Positions 22,379 to 30,540 of a DNA stretch of 33,464 bases are shown one piece after another. A model generated the notes under the pieces. That model saw only the letters and a list, made by a program, of their open reading frames with translations, was not told where the DNA came from and ran no database searches. The DNA comes from SIAJ01 sp036266155 (GTDB taxonomy: Bacteria > Planctomycetota > Planctomycetia > Gemmatales > Gemmataceae), in assembly GCA_036266155.1 (NCBI GenBank), contig DATANR010000223.1, forward strand, positions 1 through 33,464, read 5' to 3'. Positions within the stretch are counted from its first letter, which is position 1, and each line of letters starts with the position of its first letter. The translations under genes and the position numbers were made by a program.

Positions 22379-23028
22379 TGAAACAAAAGCAAATTCTTGT
22401 ATTCATTGAAGGCGAAGGTGGCGGACGAACCACCAGTAAACGTGGCTTTCTCGCTGGAGAGTTCCGAAAGTCGTGGAAGCAGTTTCTGCAGCCGCTGGCC
22501 GATCATGCGACAAACAAGGGCATTAGGCGTTTTCAGTGCATTGCCGGCCGTGGAGGCTCGGCGGTTACTGACACATTTGCCAACCCCCTTCCAAAGGACC
22601 AGGGCGCTCTTCGAATTCTCATTATTGATTCCGAAGGGCCGGTTGCCGACGTCAGCAAGCCTTGGGCCGCTCTGAATCCCAAGAAGCGTCCGAAGTGGGC
22701 GACCGATAGCGATTGCTATCTCATGGTGCAATGTCTCGAAGCGTGGTTGTTGGCGGATCGCGATGGGCTCAAGGCGCACTTTGACCGAACAAAAACATGC
22801 TTTAACGAGAAAAAGCTGAAAAAGTGGCCGAATCTGGAGGCGCTTGACCGGAAAACGGTGCAACGCGCAATTTCGGACGCCACTTCGAGTTGTAAGAACC
22901 CCTACGGGCATGCGGACGGCAACGTGTTGATCGCAATTGTGGACAGAGAGAAATTGAAGTCGCTTCCAGCGGTTACGCGGTTGTTCAGGGATTTTGCCAA
23001 CAGAATTGACAGGTATGCGCAAGAGTAG
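22378..23028 (+). CDS. DUF4276 family protein (TOPRIM-like, putative nuclease effector)
   Basis: A 216-aa protein starting within the stop codon of the ATPase gene (TAATG). It shows the DUF4276 pattern: VFIEGEG with E11, a strand LRILIIDSEGPV with D84 and E86 (the TOPRIM-type acidic pair), QCLEAWLLADRDGLKAHF, and a C-terminal helical part. TOPRIM-fold proteins of the RloB/DUF4276 kind are found next to OLD/AAA15 ATPases, where they are thought to cut RNA or DNA. It closes the operon; the next gene (23033) has a different character and belongs to the backbone. A nuclease role is known only by analogy and the fold should be checked. Confidence 0.82.
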   Translation: MKQKQILVFIEGEGGGRTTSKRGFLAGEFRKSWKQFLQPLADHATNKGIRRFQCIAGRGGSAVTDTFANPLPKDQGALRILIIDSEGPVADVSKPWAALNPKKRPKWATDSDCYLMVQCLEAWLLADRDGLKAHFDRTKTCFNEKKLKKWPNLEALDRKTVQRAISDATSSCKNPYGHADGNVLIAIVDREKLKSLPAVTRLFRDFANRIDRYAQE

Positions 23029-23032
23029 GCGT

Positions 23033-24448
23033 ATGGCCGCTCGCCTGGAAACCGCCGGCCGTTTGCCCTCGCGCCGCGACTGGCTCCGGATCGGCGTTCC
23101 CGCACTGCTGGGATGCCGTGCGCTCGGCCATGCTTCGTCGCCATCGGCCTCCAGCCTTCCGGGTTTCGGGCGCGCCAAGTCGGTGCTCGTGGTTTTTACC
23201 AGCGGTGGACAGAGCCAACTCGATACCTGGGACCCCAAGCCGGACGCGCCTGCGGAAATACGCGGCGCATTTGGAACGATCGCAACGAGCGTGCCGGGCT
23301 TTCGCGTTTGCGAACACATGCCGCGGCTGGCCAAGTTGCACAACCGCGTCACGGTGCTGCGCTCCATGACACACGATGACCTCGACCATGGGTCGGCGTG
23401 CTATCTCGCCCTGACGGGTCAGTTCCATCCGCGTAAGTCGTCAAACCCGCCGCCGAAAGGGACCGATGCCCCGGCACTTGGCGCCATCCTCCATCGCGTC
23501 CGGCCGGATCGCCGATTTCCGCACTCGGCGTTCCACGTCAACGGTCCATTGTTGACGCCGAGCGAGCCCGGTCCCGGTCAATACGGCGGACTGCTCGGGC
23601 GCGGATACGACCCGCTCGACCTGGGCGACGTGACTGACGGCACCGCTCTGCTGACGGGCTTGAGCCCGCGTCCCGATCTCCCCGCCGCGCGCTTTGGCGA
23701 ACGATCCGGATTGGTCCATCAACTCGAAGCCGCGACGCACGCGAACGAGAAGCTGCCGGCCACCGACGGCCAGCAGGCACTGGCGCGGCAGGCTTTCGAG
23801 TTGTTGCACACACCACGCGTGCGCGATGCCTTTGACATCGCACGCGAACCGACGAAGGTCCGCGATCGTTATGGCCGCTTTCGGGCGGGGCAAGCGTGTC
23901 TGATGGGGCGACGGCTGATCGAGGCCGGTGTGCCGTGGGTGACCGTGTTCTTCAATCACAACATCCGTGGACAGGATTTCTATGTCGGCGAGACCGACCA
24001 CTACGGCTGGGACACGCATAACGACATCTTCGAGGACATGAAGAGCCACCTGTTGCCGCGATTCGATCACGGCTTCTCGGCGCTGCTCGAAGACCTCGAC
24101 GAACGCGGACTGTTGAAGGACACGTTGGTCGTGTGCATGGGCGAGTTCGGGCGGGCGCCGCTGATCGCGCTGGAGAGGAACTTCGTGGGTCGCGGCTCGC
24201 CAGGGCGGAAGCACTGGGCCAAATGCTATTCGGTGGTGCTGGCGGGGGCCGGCATCACGCCGGGCGCGAGTTTTGGACGGTCCGATCGTCAGGCCGCATA
24301 CCCGCTCGCCGACCCGGTGATGCCCGGCGACCTGGCGGCGACGCTGTTCCACGCCCTCGGCATCCCGGCGGATACGCACTACGAAGACTTCACCAGCCGG
24401 CCATCGCGAATCGTGACCGGCGCCCCGGTAACGAAGTTGTTCGCGTAG
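23033..24448 (+). CDS. DUF1501 protein with Tat-like signal
   Basis: A 471-aa member of the DUF1501 group, abundant in planctomycetes and thought to act outside the cytoplasm with an alkaline-phosphatase-like fold. The start at 23033 gives an N-terminus with a twin-arginine-like SRRDWLRIGVPALLG (about residues 13-27). Typical parts are KSVLVVFTSGGQSQLDTWDPKPDAP (about 48-72), the pattern FGTIATSVPGFRVCEHMPRLAKL, HGSACYLALTG, HYGWDTHNDIF, GEFGRAP with its acidic and basic residues, and a C-terminal DLAATLFHALGIP. Upstream in-frame starts exist (23015, 22994) inside the DUF4276 gene. There is no adjacent DUF1800 or DUF1549 partner. It starts 5 bases after the defence-like operon, and may be transcribed by read-through from it. 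Confidence 0.88.
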   Translation: MAARLETAGRLPSRRDWLRIGVPALLGCRALGHASSPSASSLPGFGRAKSVLVVFTSGGQSQLDTWDPKPDAPAEIRGAFGTIATSVPGFRVCEHMPRLAKLHNRVTVLRSMTHDDLDHGSACYLALTGQFHPRKSSNPPPKGTDAPALGAILHRVRPDRRFPHSAFHVNGPLLTPSEPGPGQYGGLLGRGYDPLDLGDVTDGTALLTGLSPRPDLPAARFGERSGLVHQLEAATHANEKLPATDGQQALARQAFELLHTPRVRDAFDIAREPTKVRDRYGRFRAGQACLMGRRLIEAGVPWVTVFFNHNIRGQDFYVGETDHYGWDTHNDIFEDMKSHLLPRFDHGFSALLEDLDERGLLKDTLVVCMGEFGRAPLIALERNFVGRGSPGRKHWAKCYSVVLAGAGITPGASFGRSDRQAAYPLADPVMPGDLAATLFHALGIPADTHYEDFTSRPSRIVTGAPVTKLFA

Positions 24449-24617
24449 GGCGGACGATAGAGCTCGGGGCGACGATCCGCCAATTGATGCGTGCAACGGT
24501 CGCGTCAAACGTCGCGGCGAATCCTCGGGCTTCCGCCAAACGAGAAAAGTGTTTGATGCGCTCGCGAAGCGCCTGACTCATCCCGACTTCGAATGGCGGC
24601 GCCGGATCAGGAACCAT
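24390..24617 (-). CDS. Possible 75-aa protein overlapping DUF1501 end
   Basis: An open frame whose ATG lies 11 bases inside the preceding coiled-coil gene and whose end runs antisense into the DUF1501 3' end for 59 bases. The protein (MSQALRERIKHFSRLAEARGF... from the second Met) has a helical first half, then Arg/Pro-rich residues that look like composition. I see no family. The coupling to 24607-24861 is the only support. Confidence 0.22.
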   Translation of the reverse strand: MVPDPAPPFEVGMSQALRERIKHFSRLAEARGFAATFDATVARINWRIVAPSSIVRPTRTTSLPGRRSRFAMAGW

Positions 24618-24861
24618 TCGCTTCTCTCAATCGGCGTGCCTCGCGGATTTCCCGAAGTACTTGGTCTGCCGGAACCACGTCCTTCATTTGTTCCATCATT
24701 TCTTCTTCGGTCAACGGCACAAAGTTCGGAAGCAAGTCCACGATGTACTGCGAGTACTCGGCCCGCTGCGCTCGCGTCTCGGCCAACTGCCGGCGCAGCC
24801 GTTCGTTCTCGGATCGGAGTTCGCTTATCTCGATCAGCAGTTCGGTCTCGGTCGACGACAT
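24607..24861 (-). CDS. Small coiled-coil protein (84 aa)
   Basis: The 84-aa protein is largely one helix: ELLIEISELRSENERLRRQL (about 7-28) has a leucine heptad, followed by RAQRAEYSQYIVDLLPNFVP and LTEEEMMEQMKDVVPADQVLREIREARRLR. No membrane segment, metal motif or enzyme signature. It may be a scaffold or the partner of an unseen protein. No clear ribosome site before the ATG. Lies alone between DUF1501 and ppa. Confidence 0.55.
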   Translation of the reverse strand: MSSTETELLIEISELRSENERLRRQLAETRAQRAEYSQYIVDLLPNFVPLTEEEMMEQMKDVVPADQVLREIREARRLREANGS

Positions 24862-25026
24862 GGAAATCGCCCGCGCAATGAATTGCGCGCTTGTGAATAC
24901 TCGGCCCGGTCACACCAAATCATTTTACCCGATGTCGAATCTTGGACAAAGAGCGCTGCGATGGGCCGCTCATGCGGAGGCAGCGGGGAAGCCCAATAGT
25001 TGCGAAGCTGCTCGCGTGAGCGCCGC

Positions 25027-25584
25027 CTACATCCGCACATTCCCCAAACTTGCTCGGAAGCGATCGACCGAATCACGGACTTCCTTGGTGGCAGCTTCGG
25101 CGCCGATCCAGCCGAGGGACTCGGTGTGGGCGCCTTCGAGTTGCTTGTAGGTGCCGAAGAAGTGTTCCACCTCGAGCAGGAAGTGCGGCGGCACGTCCTC
25201 CAGCTTTTTCATTTGCCCGAACAACGGGTCGGTGTCCGGCACGCCGAGGACTTTGAAGTCGTCCGCGCCTTTGTCCTTCATGCGGAACATGCCGAGCACA
25301 CGGGCTTCGATCAGGCAGCCGCTGAAGGTCGGCTCGTTGACCATGACCAGGATGTCGAGCGGGTCGCCGTCCTCAGCGAGCGTCTGCGGGATGAAGCCAT
25401 AGTCGCCGGGGTAGACGGACGACGAGTAGAGATAGCGGTCGAGCCGGATGAGGCCGGTCTCCTTGTCCAGTTCGAACTTGTTGCGCTTGCCTTTGGGGAT
25501 CTCGACGATCGCGTTGACCACGTTCGGGATGTCCGTGCCCGGCGAGATCATCATGTATTCGCTGGCGGCAAATCGACGTGGCAT
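25027..25584 (-). CDS. ppa: Inorganic pyrophosphatase (type I)
   Basis: A 185-aa soluble enzyme that hydrolyses pyrophosphate to drive biosynthesis. The type I signature D-G-D-P-L-D (72-77, followed by ILV) is intact, as are VEIPKGKRNKFELD, the tyrosine-rich segment VYPGDYGFIPQTL and DPLFGQMKKLEDVPPHF, which fit the metal and phosphate pocket. The length is slightly above the usual 175 residues because of the C-terminal tail. M11 or M12 are alternative starts. It lies on the minus strand downstream of a Dabb gene. Confidence 0.93.
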   Translation of the reverse strand: MPRRFAASEYMMISPGTDIPNVVNAIVEIPKGKRNKFELDKETGLIRLDRYLYSSSVYPGDYGFIPQTLAEDGDPLDILVMVNEPTFSGCLIEARVLGMFRMKDKGADDFKVLGVPDTDPLFGQMKKLEDVPPHFLLEVEHFFGTYKQLEGAHTESLGWIGAEAATKEVRDSVDRFRASLGNVRM

Positions 25585-25623
25585 TGTGTGCTCGTTAAAC
25601 GAAAACGGGACTCTGGATGGTCA

Positions 25624-25938
25624 TCATACTCTCTCGACCAGCGAGTCGAACACCCGGACCTTGGCCCAATTGTGCTTCATCTCGGCGATGAACTGGTTGT
25701 GCGTGGCGTCGTCCTGATAGGCGTCATGGGCGGCACGATCGGTGAAGACGACGTGCAAGGCGACATCAAAGTCGCGATCGTTGACCTCGCGGGCCAGCTC
25801 GGGCTCGACTTTGCCGCAGCAGAAGAAGACGATGCCGGGCTGAACGGTGAGGTACTTCTTGCACGCGGCGACCAGGGCGTCGGCCGCGGAGGGGGAGCGA
25901 TCCTTCAAGGTGAAATAGACGTTGTGGCACAGAAGCAT
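25624..25938 (-). CDS. Dabb family (stress-responsive alpha/beta barrel) protein
   Basis: The 104-aa protein has the ferredoxin-like Dabb pattern: VYFTLKDRSPSAADALVAACKKYLTVQPGIVFFCCGKVEPE, then FDVALHVVFTDRAAHDAYQDDATHNQFI and a last strand VRVFDS. Dabb proteins dimerise into a small barrel; some are stress-induced in plants and bacteria, others act in polyketide cyclisation. No specific role can be read. It lies 39 bases upstream of ppa on the same strand and may be co-transcribed. Confidence 0.82.
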   Translation of the reverse strand: MLLCHNVYFTLKDRSPSAADALVAACKKYLTVQPGIVFFCCGKVEPELAREVNDRDFDVALHVVFTDRAAHDAYQDDATHNQFIAEMKHNWAKVRVFDSLVERV

Positions 25939-25967
25939 CGATAATTCTCCAATCGCGTTTCGGTAGT

Positions 25968-26066
25968 CCTAATCCCAATTCTAATCTCAATTTCAATCCA
26001 AATCTGGTTTTCGGAGCCACGCCAGACATCAGAAGATTAAGATTGCGATTGGGATTGAGATTAGGA
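25968..26066. repeat. Imperfect inverted repeat of AATYYN hexamers
   Basis: The left arm (25968-26005) is a run of degenerate 6-base words (AATCCC, AATTCT, AATCTC, AATTTC, AATCCA). The right arm (26034-26066) contains their complements (GATTGG, GATTGAG, GATTAG). The arms pair imperfectly around about 28 bases and lie between the Dabb gene and rpmB, which are divergent. Confidence 0.7.
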
Positions 26067-26191
26067 ATGATCTGTGTGTGGGCAAGGAAGCGACGCCGGT
26101 CCCCCTGTCCACTTCACATAGCCTGATCCTATACTGTACCTTTCGTTAATCCACGCCGGGACTACGCCGGCTCTTGTGGGAGTGACCCGTC

Positions 26192-26452
26192 ATGGGCATG
26201 CAGTGCGACGTTTGCGGCAAGAAGCCGATCGTGGGCAACCAGAAGACATACCGCGGCAAGGCCAAATACCTCGGCGGCGTCGGTAAGAAGATTACCGGCA
26301 CCAGCAAGCGGACGTTCTACCCGAACCTGCAGAGCATTCGCGTGGTCAAGGAAGGCAAGACGGTCCGTTCGAGCGTGTGCGTGCAGTGCATCCGATCCGG
26401 CAAGGTGCAGCGGCCGCTCAAGCGCAAGCCGTTCGCGACACCACAAGTCTAG
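26192..26452 (+). CDS. rpmB: 50S ribosomal protein L28
   Basis: An 86-aa ribosomal protein. CDVCGKKPIVGNQ at the N-terminus (zinc-type CxxC) pairs with CVQCI near residue 71, so this is a zinc-binding L28. RTFYPNLQSIRVV is the central conserved part. GGGAG lies upstream of the ATG at 26192; a second Met at codon 3 is possible. It is the first gene of the rpmB-gatC-gatA stretch, with a hairpin after it. Confidence 0.93.
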   Translation: MGMQCDVCGKKPIVGNQKTYRGKAKYLGGVGKKITGTSKRTFYPNLQSIRVVKEGKTVRSSVCVQCIRSGKVQRPLKRKPFATPQV

Positions 26453-26465
26453 TCTTCAGTCGATC

Positions 26466-26515
26466 AGTCCTCAGTCCCCAGTCGGTTGGGTATTGACTGC
26501 GGACTGAGGACTTTT
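26466..26515 (+). terminator. Terminator-like heptamer hairpin after rpmB
   Basis: Arms 26466-26483 and 26495-26512 pair at 17 of 18 positions around an 11-base loop, then TTT follows. The arms are built from CAGTCC-type 7-base words; another GGACTGGGGACTGA copy follows up to 26527. It could end rpmB transcription before gatC. Confidence 0.6.
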
Positions 26516-26532
26516 GGACTGGGGACTGAAAG

Positions 26533-26835
26533 ATGGATATCGACCAGGTCCGCAAGGTCGCCCGACTCGCCCGGCTCGATTTGCCGGACGCCGACTTGGC
26601 CGTGATGGCGCAGCAGCTGACGGCCATTCTCGGCTACATGGATCAACTCAAGGAACTGAACACGGACGGCGTCGAACCGCTGGCGCATCCGCTGCCGGTG
26701 CAGAATGTGTTCCGCCCTGACGAACTGCGGCCCTCTCTGTCGGTCGACGAAGCGTTGAGCAATGCGCCGGCCCGGTCCGGCGACTTCTTTGCCGTCCCCG
26801 CCGTCCTTGACCCGGCCGAAGCGCCAAGCCATTAA
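26533..26835 (+). CDS. gatC: Asp-tRNA(Asn)/Glu-tRNA(Gln) amidotransferase subunit C
   Basis: A 100-aa subunit that clamps GatA and GatB together in the amidotransferase that turns Glu-tRNA(Gln) and Asp-tRNA(Asn) into the correct aminoacyl-tRNAs. Conserved parts: VRKVARLARLDL (7-18), ILGYMDQLKELNTDGVEPLAHPLP (32-56), RPDELRPSLSVDEALSNAPARSGDFFAVPAVLD. The length is normal. It lies 120 bases before gatA; a hairpin sits between them. Confidence 0.93.
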   Translation: MDIDQVRKVARLARLDLPDADLAVMAQQLTAILGYMDQLKELNTDGVEPLAHPLPVQNVFRPDELRPSLSVDEALSNAPARSGDFFAVPAVLDPAEAPSH

Positions 26836-26855
26836 GACGAGGAACCACGAAAAAG

Positions 26856-26932
26856 ACGAAAGTCACGAAAAAATGAAAAGTCATCAAATTCAGTGAACTG
26901 ATCGATTCTTTTGTGTATTTCGTGACTTTCGT
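26856..26932. repeat. ACGAAAGTCACGAAA inverted repeat between gatC and gatA
   Basis: ACGAAAGTCACGAAA (26856-26870) is perfectly complemented at 26918-26932, and the flanks extend it imperfectly (ACCACGAAA at 26844 with TTTCGTGGT at 26928). The arms consist of a repeated ACGAAAG(T)C word. It lies between two genes of one complex, so it may tune the ratio of GatC to GatA. Confidence 0.7.
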
Positions 26933-26955
26933 GGTTTCACACTTCTGGGTTCTCC

Positions 26956-28419
26956 ATGTCATTGATCGAACGCACGGCGACCGAGTTGCTGGCACTTCAG
27001 GCCAAAGGTGATGCCACGGCCGAGGCGATTACCGATGCGTTTCTGGCGTCGATCCGCGCGCGCGATCCCAAGGTGAAGGCGTTTCAGCACGTCGATGAAG
27101 ACGCGGCGCGCCAGCAGGCGCGGGCCGTCGATGTCAAGCGCAAGAAGGGCGAGAGGCTCGGGGCTTTGGCAGGCGTGCCGGTCGCGGTGAAGGACGTGCT
27201 CTGCATGAAGGGCGTGCCGACCACGTGCGGCAGCAAGATGCTGAAGAGTTTTCGACCCCCTTATGACGCGCATGTAGTCGAAAAGCTGCGGGCGGCCGAC
27301 GCCGTGCTGATCGGCAAGACGAACATGGATGAGTTCGCCATGGGTTCGTCGACCGAGAACAGCGCGTACATGACGACGCGGAATCCGTGGGACCTCGAAC
27401 GCATCCCCGGCGGTTCCTCCGGCGGGTCGGCGGCAGCGGTCGCGGCGTGCGAGGCGCCGGTGTCGCTCGGCACGGACACCGGCGGCTCGATTCGCCAGCC
27501 GGCCAGCTTTTGCGGCATCGCGGGCATGAAGCCGACTTATGGCCGGGTTTCGCGCTACGGCCTCATCGCGTTCGCCAGCTCACTCGATCAGGTCGGCCCG
27601 TTCGCACACGACGTGACCGACAACGCCTTAATGCTCGAAGTTCTCGCCGGTCACGACGACCGCGACAGCACGAGCGTCTCGCAGCCGGTGCCCGCGTACA
27701 CGAAGACGATCAATGATCCGGTGAAGCCGCTGACGATCGGCGTCGCGAAGGAGTATTTCTCGGGCGGACTTGATGGCGCAGTCGAAACAGCCATCCGCAC
27801 GGCGCTCAAGGAGTATGAGAAACTCGGCGCGACCGTAAAGGAAGTGTCGCTGCGGCACAGCCCGTACGCGGTGGCGGTCTATTATCTCGTGGCGACCGCC
27901 GAGGCGTCGAGCAACCTGGCTCGCTACGACGGCATGCACTACGGCCATCGAGCTGCGGGCAAACATGATCTGATCGCGACCTATAGCCGCACGCGGGCCG
28001 AGGGTTTTGGCAAGGAAGTGCAGCGCCGCATCATGCTCGGCACCTATGCCCTGTCGAGCGGTTACAAGGATGCCTATTACCTGAAGGCGCTCAAGGTCCG
28101 CCGGCTCATCAAGAACGATTTCGACCAAGCGTTCGCCGCGTGCGACGTCATCATGGGCCCAACGGCCCCGACAGCCGCGTTCAAAGTGGGCGAGAAGACG
28201 GCCGACCCCCTGGCGATGTATTTGTCGGACATCTACACCATCAGCTGCAACCTCGCGGGTATTGCCGGCATCAGTATCCCGTGCGGATTCACGAATAACG
28301 GGCTGCCGATCGGCCTGCAAATTCAGGGGCCGCCATTCGCCGAGGCGAAAATGCTGCGCATCGCGCGCATGTACGAAGCCGCGACGGACTGGCACACACG
28401 ACGGCCAAACGTCGCCTGA
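26956..28419 (+). CDS. gatA: Asp-tRNA(Asn)/Glu-tRNA(Gln) amidotransferase subunit A
   Basis: A 487-aa amidase-signature enzyme that releases ammonia from glutamine for the transamidation catalysed with GatB. The Ser-cis-Ser-Lys triad is K79 (VAVKD), S154 (GGSSGGSA) and S178 (TDTGGSIRQPAS), at the same numbers as in the well-known Staphylococcus GatA. Later parts include KPTYGRVSRYGLIAFASSLDQVGP and CNLAGIAGISIPCGF with a usual C-terminal end. The length is normal. It follows gatC; gatB lies about 2.9 kb further, separated by three unrelated genes. Confidence 0.95.
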   Translation: MSLIERTATELLALQAKGDATAEAITDAFLASIRARDPKVKAFQHVDEDAARQQARAVDVKRKKGERLGALAGVPVAVKDVLCMKGVPTTCGSKMLKSFRPPYDAHVVEKLRAADAVLIGKTNMDEFAMGSSTENSAYMTTRNPWDLERIPGGSSGGSAAAVAACEAPVSLGTDTGGSIRQPASFCGIAGMKPTYGRVSRYGLIAFASSLDQVGPFAHDVTDNALMLEVLAGHDDRDSTSVSQPVPAYTKTINDPVKPLTIGVAKEYFSGGLDGAVETAIRTALKEYEKLGATVKEVSLRHSPYAVAVYYLVATAEASSNLARYDGMHYGHRAAGKHDLIATYSRTRAEGFGKEVQRRIMLGTYALSSGYKDAYYLKALKVRRLIKNDFDQAFAACDVIMGPTAPTAAFKVGEKTADPLAMYLSDIYTISCNLAGIAGISIPCGFTNNGLPIGLQIQGPPFAEAKMLRIARMYEAATDWHTRRPNVA

Positions 28420-28585
28420 TTGTCGACGACACCTCAATACTTTTTCCAGATCGCAAGTCAATCACTTCTGATTGCCAATGAAGACATGCGCTTCGCGCCG
28501 GCGCAATTGGAATTTCTGACCTACATTTGCGCCGATTCGACTCAGCAACCACTGCTTGAGCATTTACGATCTCGGAGATATTTTC

Positions 28586-29506
28586 ATGCCTTCCCGCAGC
28601 CCTCGCACGAACCGCTTCCGTCCGCAACTGGAGCAACTCAACGACCGCATCACGCCGGCCGGCACCATCAAGGCCCAGATGACCTCTGGCGTCCTCAGCA
28701 TCACCTCGACCGACAGCGCAGCCCCGGGGGCGAACGATCAGAACATCGCTCTGTTGGGCGCCAGCGAAGGCCATGTGAGCATCAGCTCTCAGGGCGGCGA
28801 AACCATCGTCGGCAAGAACTCGTTCAACCACGTCCACAAGGTCGTGGTGAAATTAGGCAACGGCAACGACACGGTCACCGTCGTCGACCTGCGGCTCTTC
28901 AAAGCGGGCGCCGGCCTCACGTTCACGGGCGGCAACGGCAACAACGCGCTCTATTTCGACGGTCTGAACATCATGATCGACACGCTCAAGGTGACGAGCG
29001 GGACCGGCAACTTCACCTTCGGCCCATCGCAGACCGTGCAACAGAGCTTCGGCAGCATCGACATCAACTGCCCCAATGCGGCGTGCAATATCCTGCTCGG
29101 CGGCATGGGTGTCACGCGGACGACGCGCGTGGTGACTGGCAACACGCAAGACGACCACGTCGACATCGACAATGCAATCTACCAGGGCAAGTTCACGTTG
29201 CTCACCGGCGGTGGCAGCGACACGGTGAAGATCGGGCAGATCGCTTTCATGGATCAGCGCGACGTGACCTTTAATTCGACGGTCGTCATCGACATGGGCG
29301 CCGGGGACGACTCACTGTCGGCCGGCATGCCGTGGCATGGCGATCCCGATCCGAAGCCGGACTTCGTCCACTTCAATGGCAACGTGTCCTTCAATGGCGG
29401 CGACGGCATGGATACGATCGACATCTGGCACCCGCGCACCACGGAATTCAATCTCGAAGGCAATCCCGTGTGCGACAACTGGGAAGTGATCGTGTACGCG
29501 CCGTGA
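28586..29506 (+). CDS. Planctomycete-type secreted surface protein
   Basis: The ATG at 28586 is chosen because GGAG lies about 8 bases upstream; a start at 28556 lacks one. The 306-aa protein begins with RFRPQLEQLNDRITPAGT, a variant of the LExLEDRxxPA signature that marks exported planctomycete proteins. The rest is beta-rich and Gly/Asn/Asp-rich (KLGNGNDTVTVVD, FTGGNGNNALYF, LLTGGGSDTVKIG, GAGDDSLSAG, GGDGMDTID), a pattern of parallel beta-helix or RTX-like calcium-binding turns. It may be a cell-surface or secreted protein; no catalytic motif is visible. It is not related to the gat genes around it. Confidence 0.75.
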   Translation: MPSRSPRTNRFRPQLEQLNDRITPAGTIKAQMTSGVLSITSTDSAAPGANDQNIALLGASEGHVSISSQGGETIVGKNSFNHVHKVVVKLGNGNDTVTVVDLRLFKAGAGLTFTGGNGNNALYFDGLNIMIDTLKVTSGTGNFTFGPSQTVQQSFGSIDINCPNAACNILLGGMGVTRTTRVVTGNTQDDHVDIDNAIYQGKFTLLTGGGSDTVKIGQIAFMDQRDVTFNSTVVIDMGAGDDSLSAGMPWHGDPDPKPDFVHFNGNVSFNGGDGMDTIDIWHPRTTEFNLEGNPVCDNWEVIVYAP

Positions 29507-29522
29507 TTTCCCGACAACAAGG

Positions 29523-29548
29523 CGACGCCGGCGATTTCGCCGGCGTCG
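29523..29548. terminator. Bidirectional terminator between convergent genes
   Basis: A perfect 12-bp stem (CGACGCCGGCGA with TCGCCGGCGTCG) around TT. Plus-strand TTTGCATTTC follows it; on the minus strand it is followed by CCTTGTTGT. It lies between the convergent 28586-29506 and 29572-30540 genes. Confidence 0.8.
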
Positions 29549-29571
29549 TTTGCATTTCAATTCTCGGTATC

Positions 29572-30540
29572 TCACGAATCAAACTTCAACGAGTCGAAAA
29601 ACGTCGTCACATTTGGTGAACTCGCCTGCAGACCGGGGCCGACGGCGGCGACGGTGTACACGCGGCCGTTCGTGATGAACAGGCGCACGATGCCGGTCGC
29701 GACCCCGCCCTGAAGGCTGAGCGTCAGTTCGCGGCCGGAGACGCCGCCCTGGGTAACGTCCTTTTTGCTAGTGATCGTTGCGCCGCCGGGAATCTGATTG
29801 GCCGCCTGTTGTTCGGCTGCGTCCAAAATGATTTTCGGATCAATGTTTGCCTGCTCGGGCGGCAGTGGGATGAAATTGGAAACAAAAGTCTCTGGACCCG
29901 TCTGGGCAATCATCGCCTTGATCATTTGCTGCATGTTGCCGACGTTGACGGTCTGATTCTGCACCGACGGCTGCTTCGGAAACTTGATGCGGTATTTCCC
30001 CTCCGCATCGACGTGTTCGAACCAACTCGGCTGACCTTGGGGACCGCCGCCCGGTCCGCCGCGAGCCTTGCCGCGTTCCGTGGGCGGCCCTCCTTCACCC
30101 TTGGCGACCACCGGATCAGTCGGCTTGTCCTCCTTGATGAAGCCGAAGTATGCAACCACGGCGCCGCCGATCAACAGCACGCCGCCGATGACGGCCAGCA
30201 CGACGGCCAGCGGCAGTCCTTGCTTCTTCTTTTTCTTCCCCTTCTTCTTGGCCTTCGGCCGCGGCTCTTCATCCTCGTCTTCATCATCTTCATCGTCGTC
30301 CGCCGCTCGCCGAGCCTTCGCGGACTTGCGCGGCGGGGCATCGTCGTCGTCATCGCGGTCTGGCTTCAAGCGCGCCTTCGTGGACGCCTTGGCGGGACGG
30401 TCGTCCTCGTCGTCGTCATCGACCGCCCGCTTGGCGGTAAACGGGTCGCCACACTTTTTGCATTTGACGCGCTTGTCGAGCACGGTGTCCGGGGCGGTCA
30501 ATTCGGCATCGCAATTGGGGCAGACGGTCTTGAAGGACAT
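29572..30540 (-). CDS. Zinc-ribbon membrane protein with charged linker
   Basis: A 322-aa protein with a layout often seen in planctomycetes. Residues 7-31 form a zinc ribbon (CPNC ... CKKC). Residues about 38-108 are a low-complexity run of Asp/Glu blocks and then Lys blocks (KKKGKKKKK). A single membrane helix lies at about 112-133 (LAVVLAVIGGVLLIGGAVVAYFGF). The exposed rest (about 165-322) is a folded domain with YRIKFPKQPSVQ and RLFITNGRVYTVAAVGPGLQ, ending FDSLKFDS. The Zn ribbon and charges should face the cytoplasm and the C-terminal part outside. No enzyme motif is visible. Function unknown. Confidence 0.75.
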   Translation of the reverse strand: MSFKTVCPNCDAELTAPDTVLDKRVKCKKCGDPFTAKRAVDDDDEDDRPAKASTKARLKPDRDDDDDAPPRKSAKARRAADDDEDDEDEDEEPRPKAKKKGKKKKKQGLPLAVVLAVIGGVLLIGGAVVAYFGFIKEDKPTDPVVAKGEGGPPTERGKARGGPGGGPQGQPSWFEHVDAEGKYRIKFPKQPSVQNQTVNVGNMQQMIKAMIAQTGPETFVSNFIPLPPEQANIDPKIILDAAEQQAANQIPGGATITSKKDVTQGGVSGRELTLSLQGGVATGIVRLFITNGRVYTVAAVGPGLQASSPNVTTFFDSLKFDS

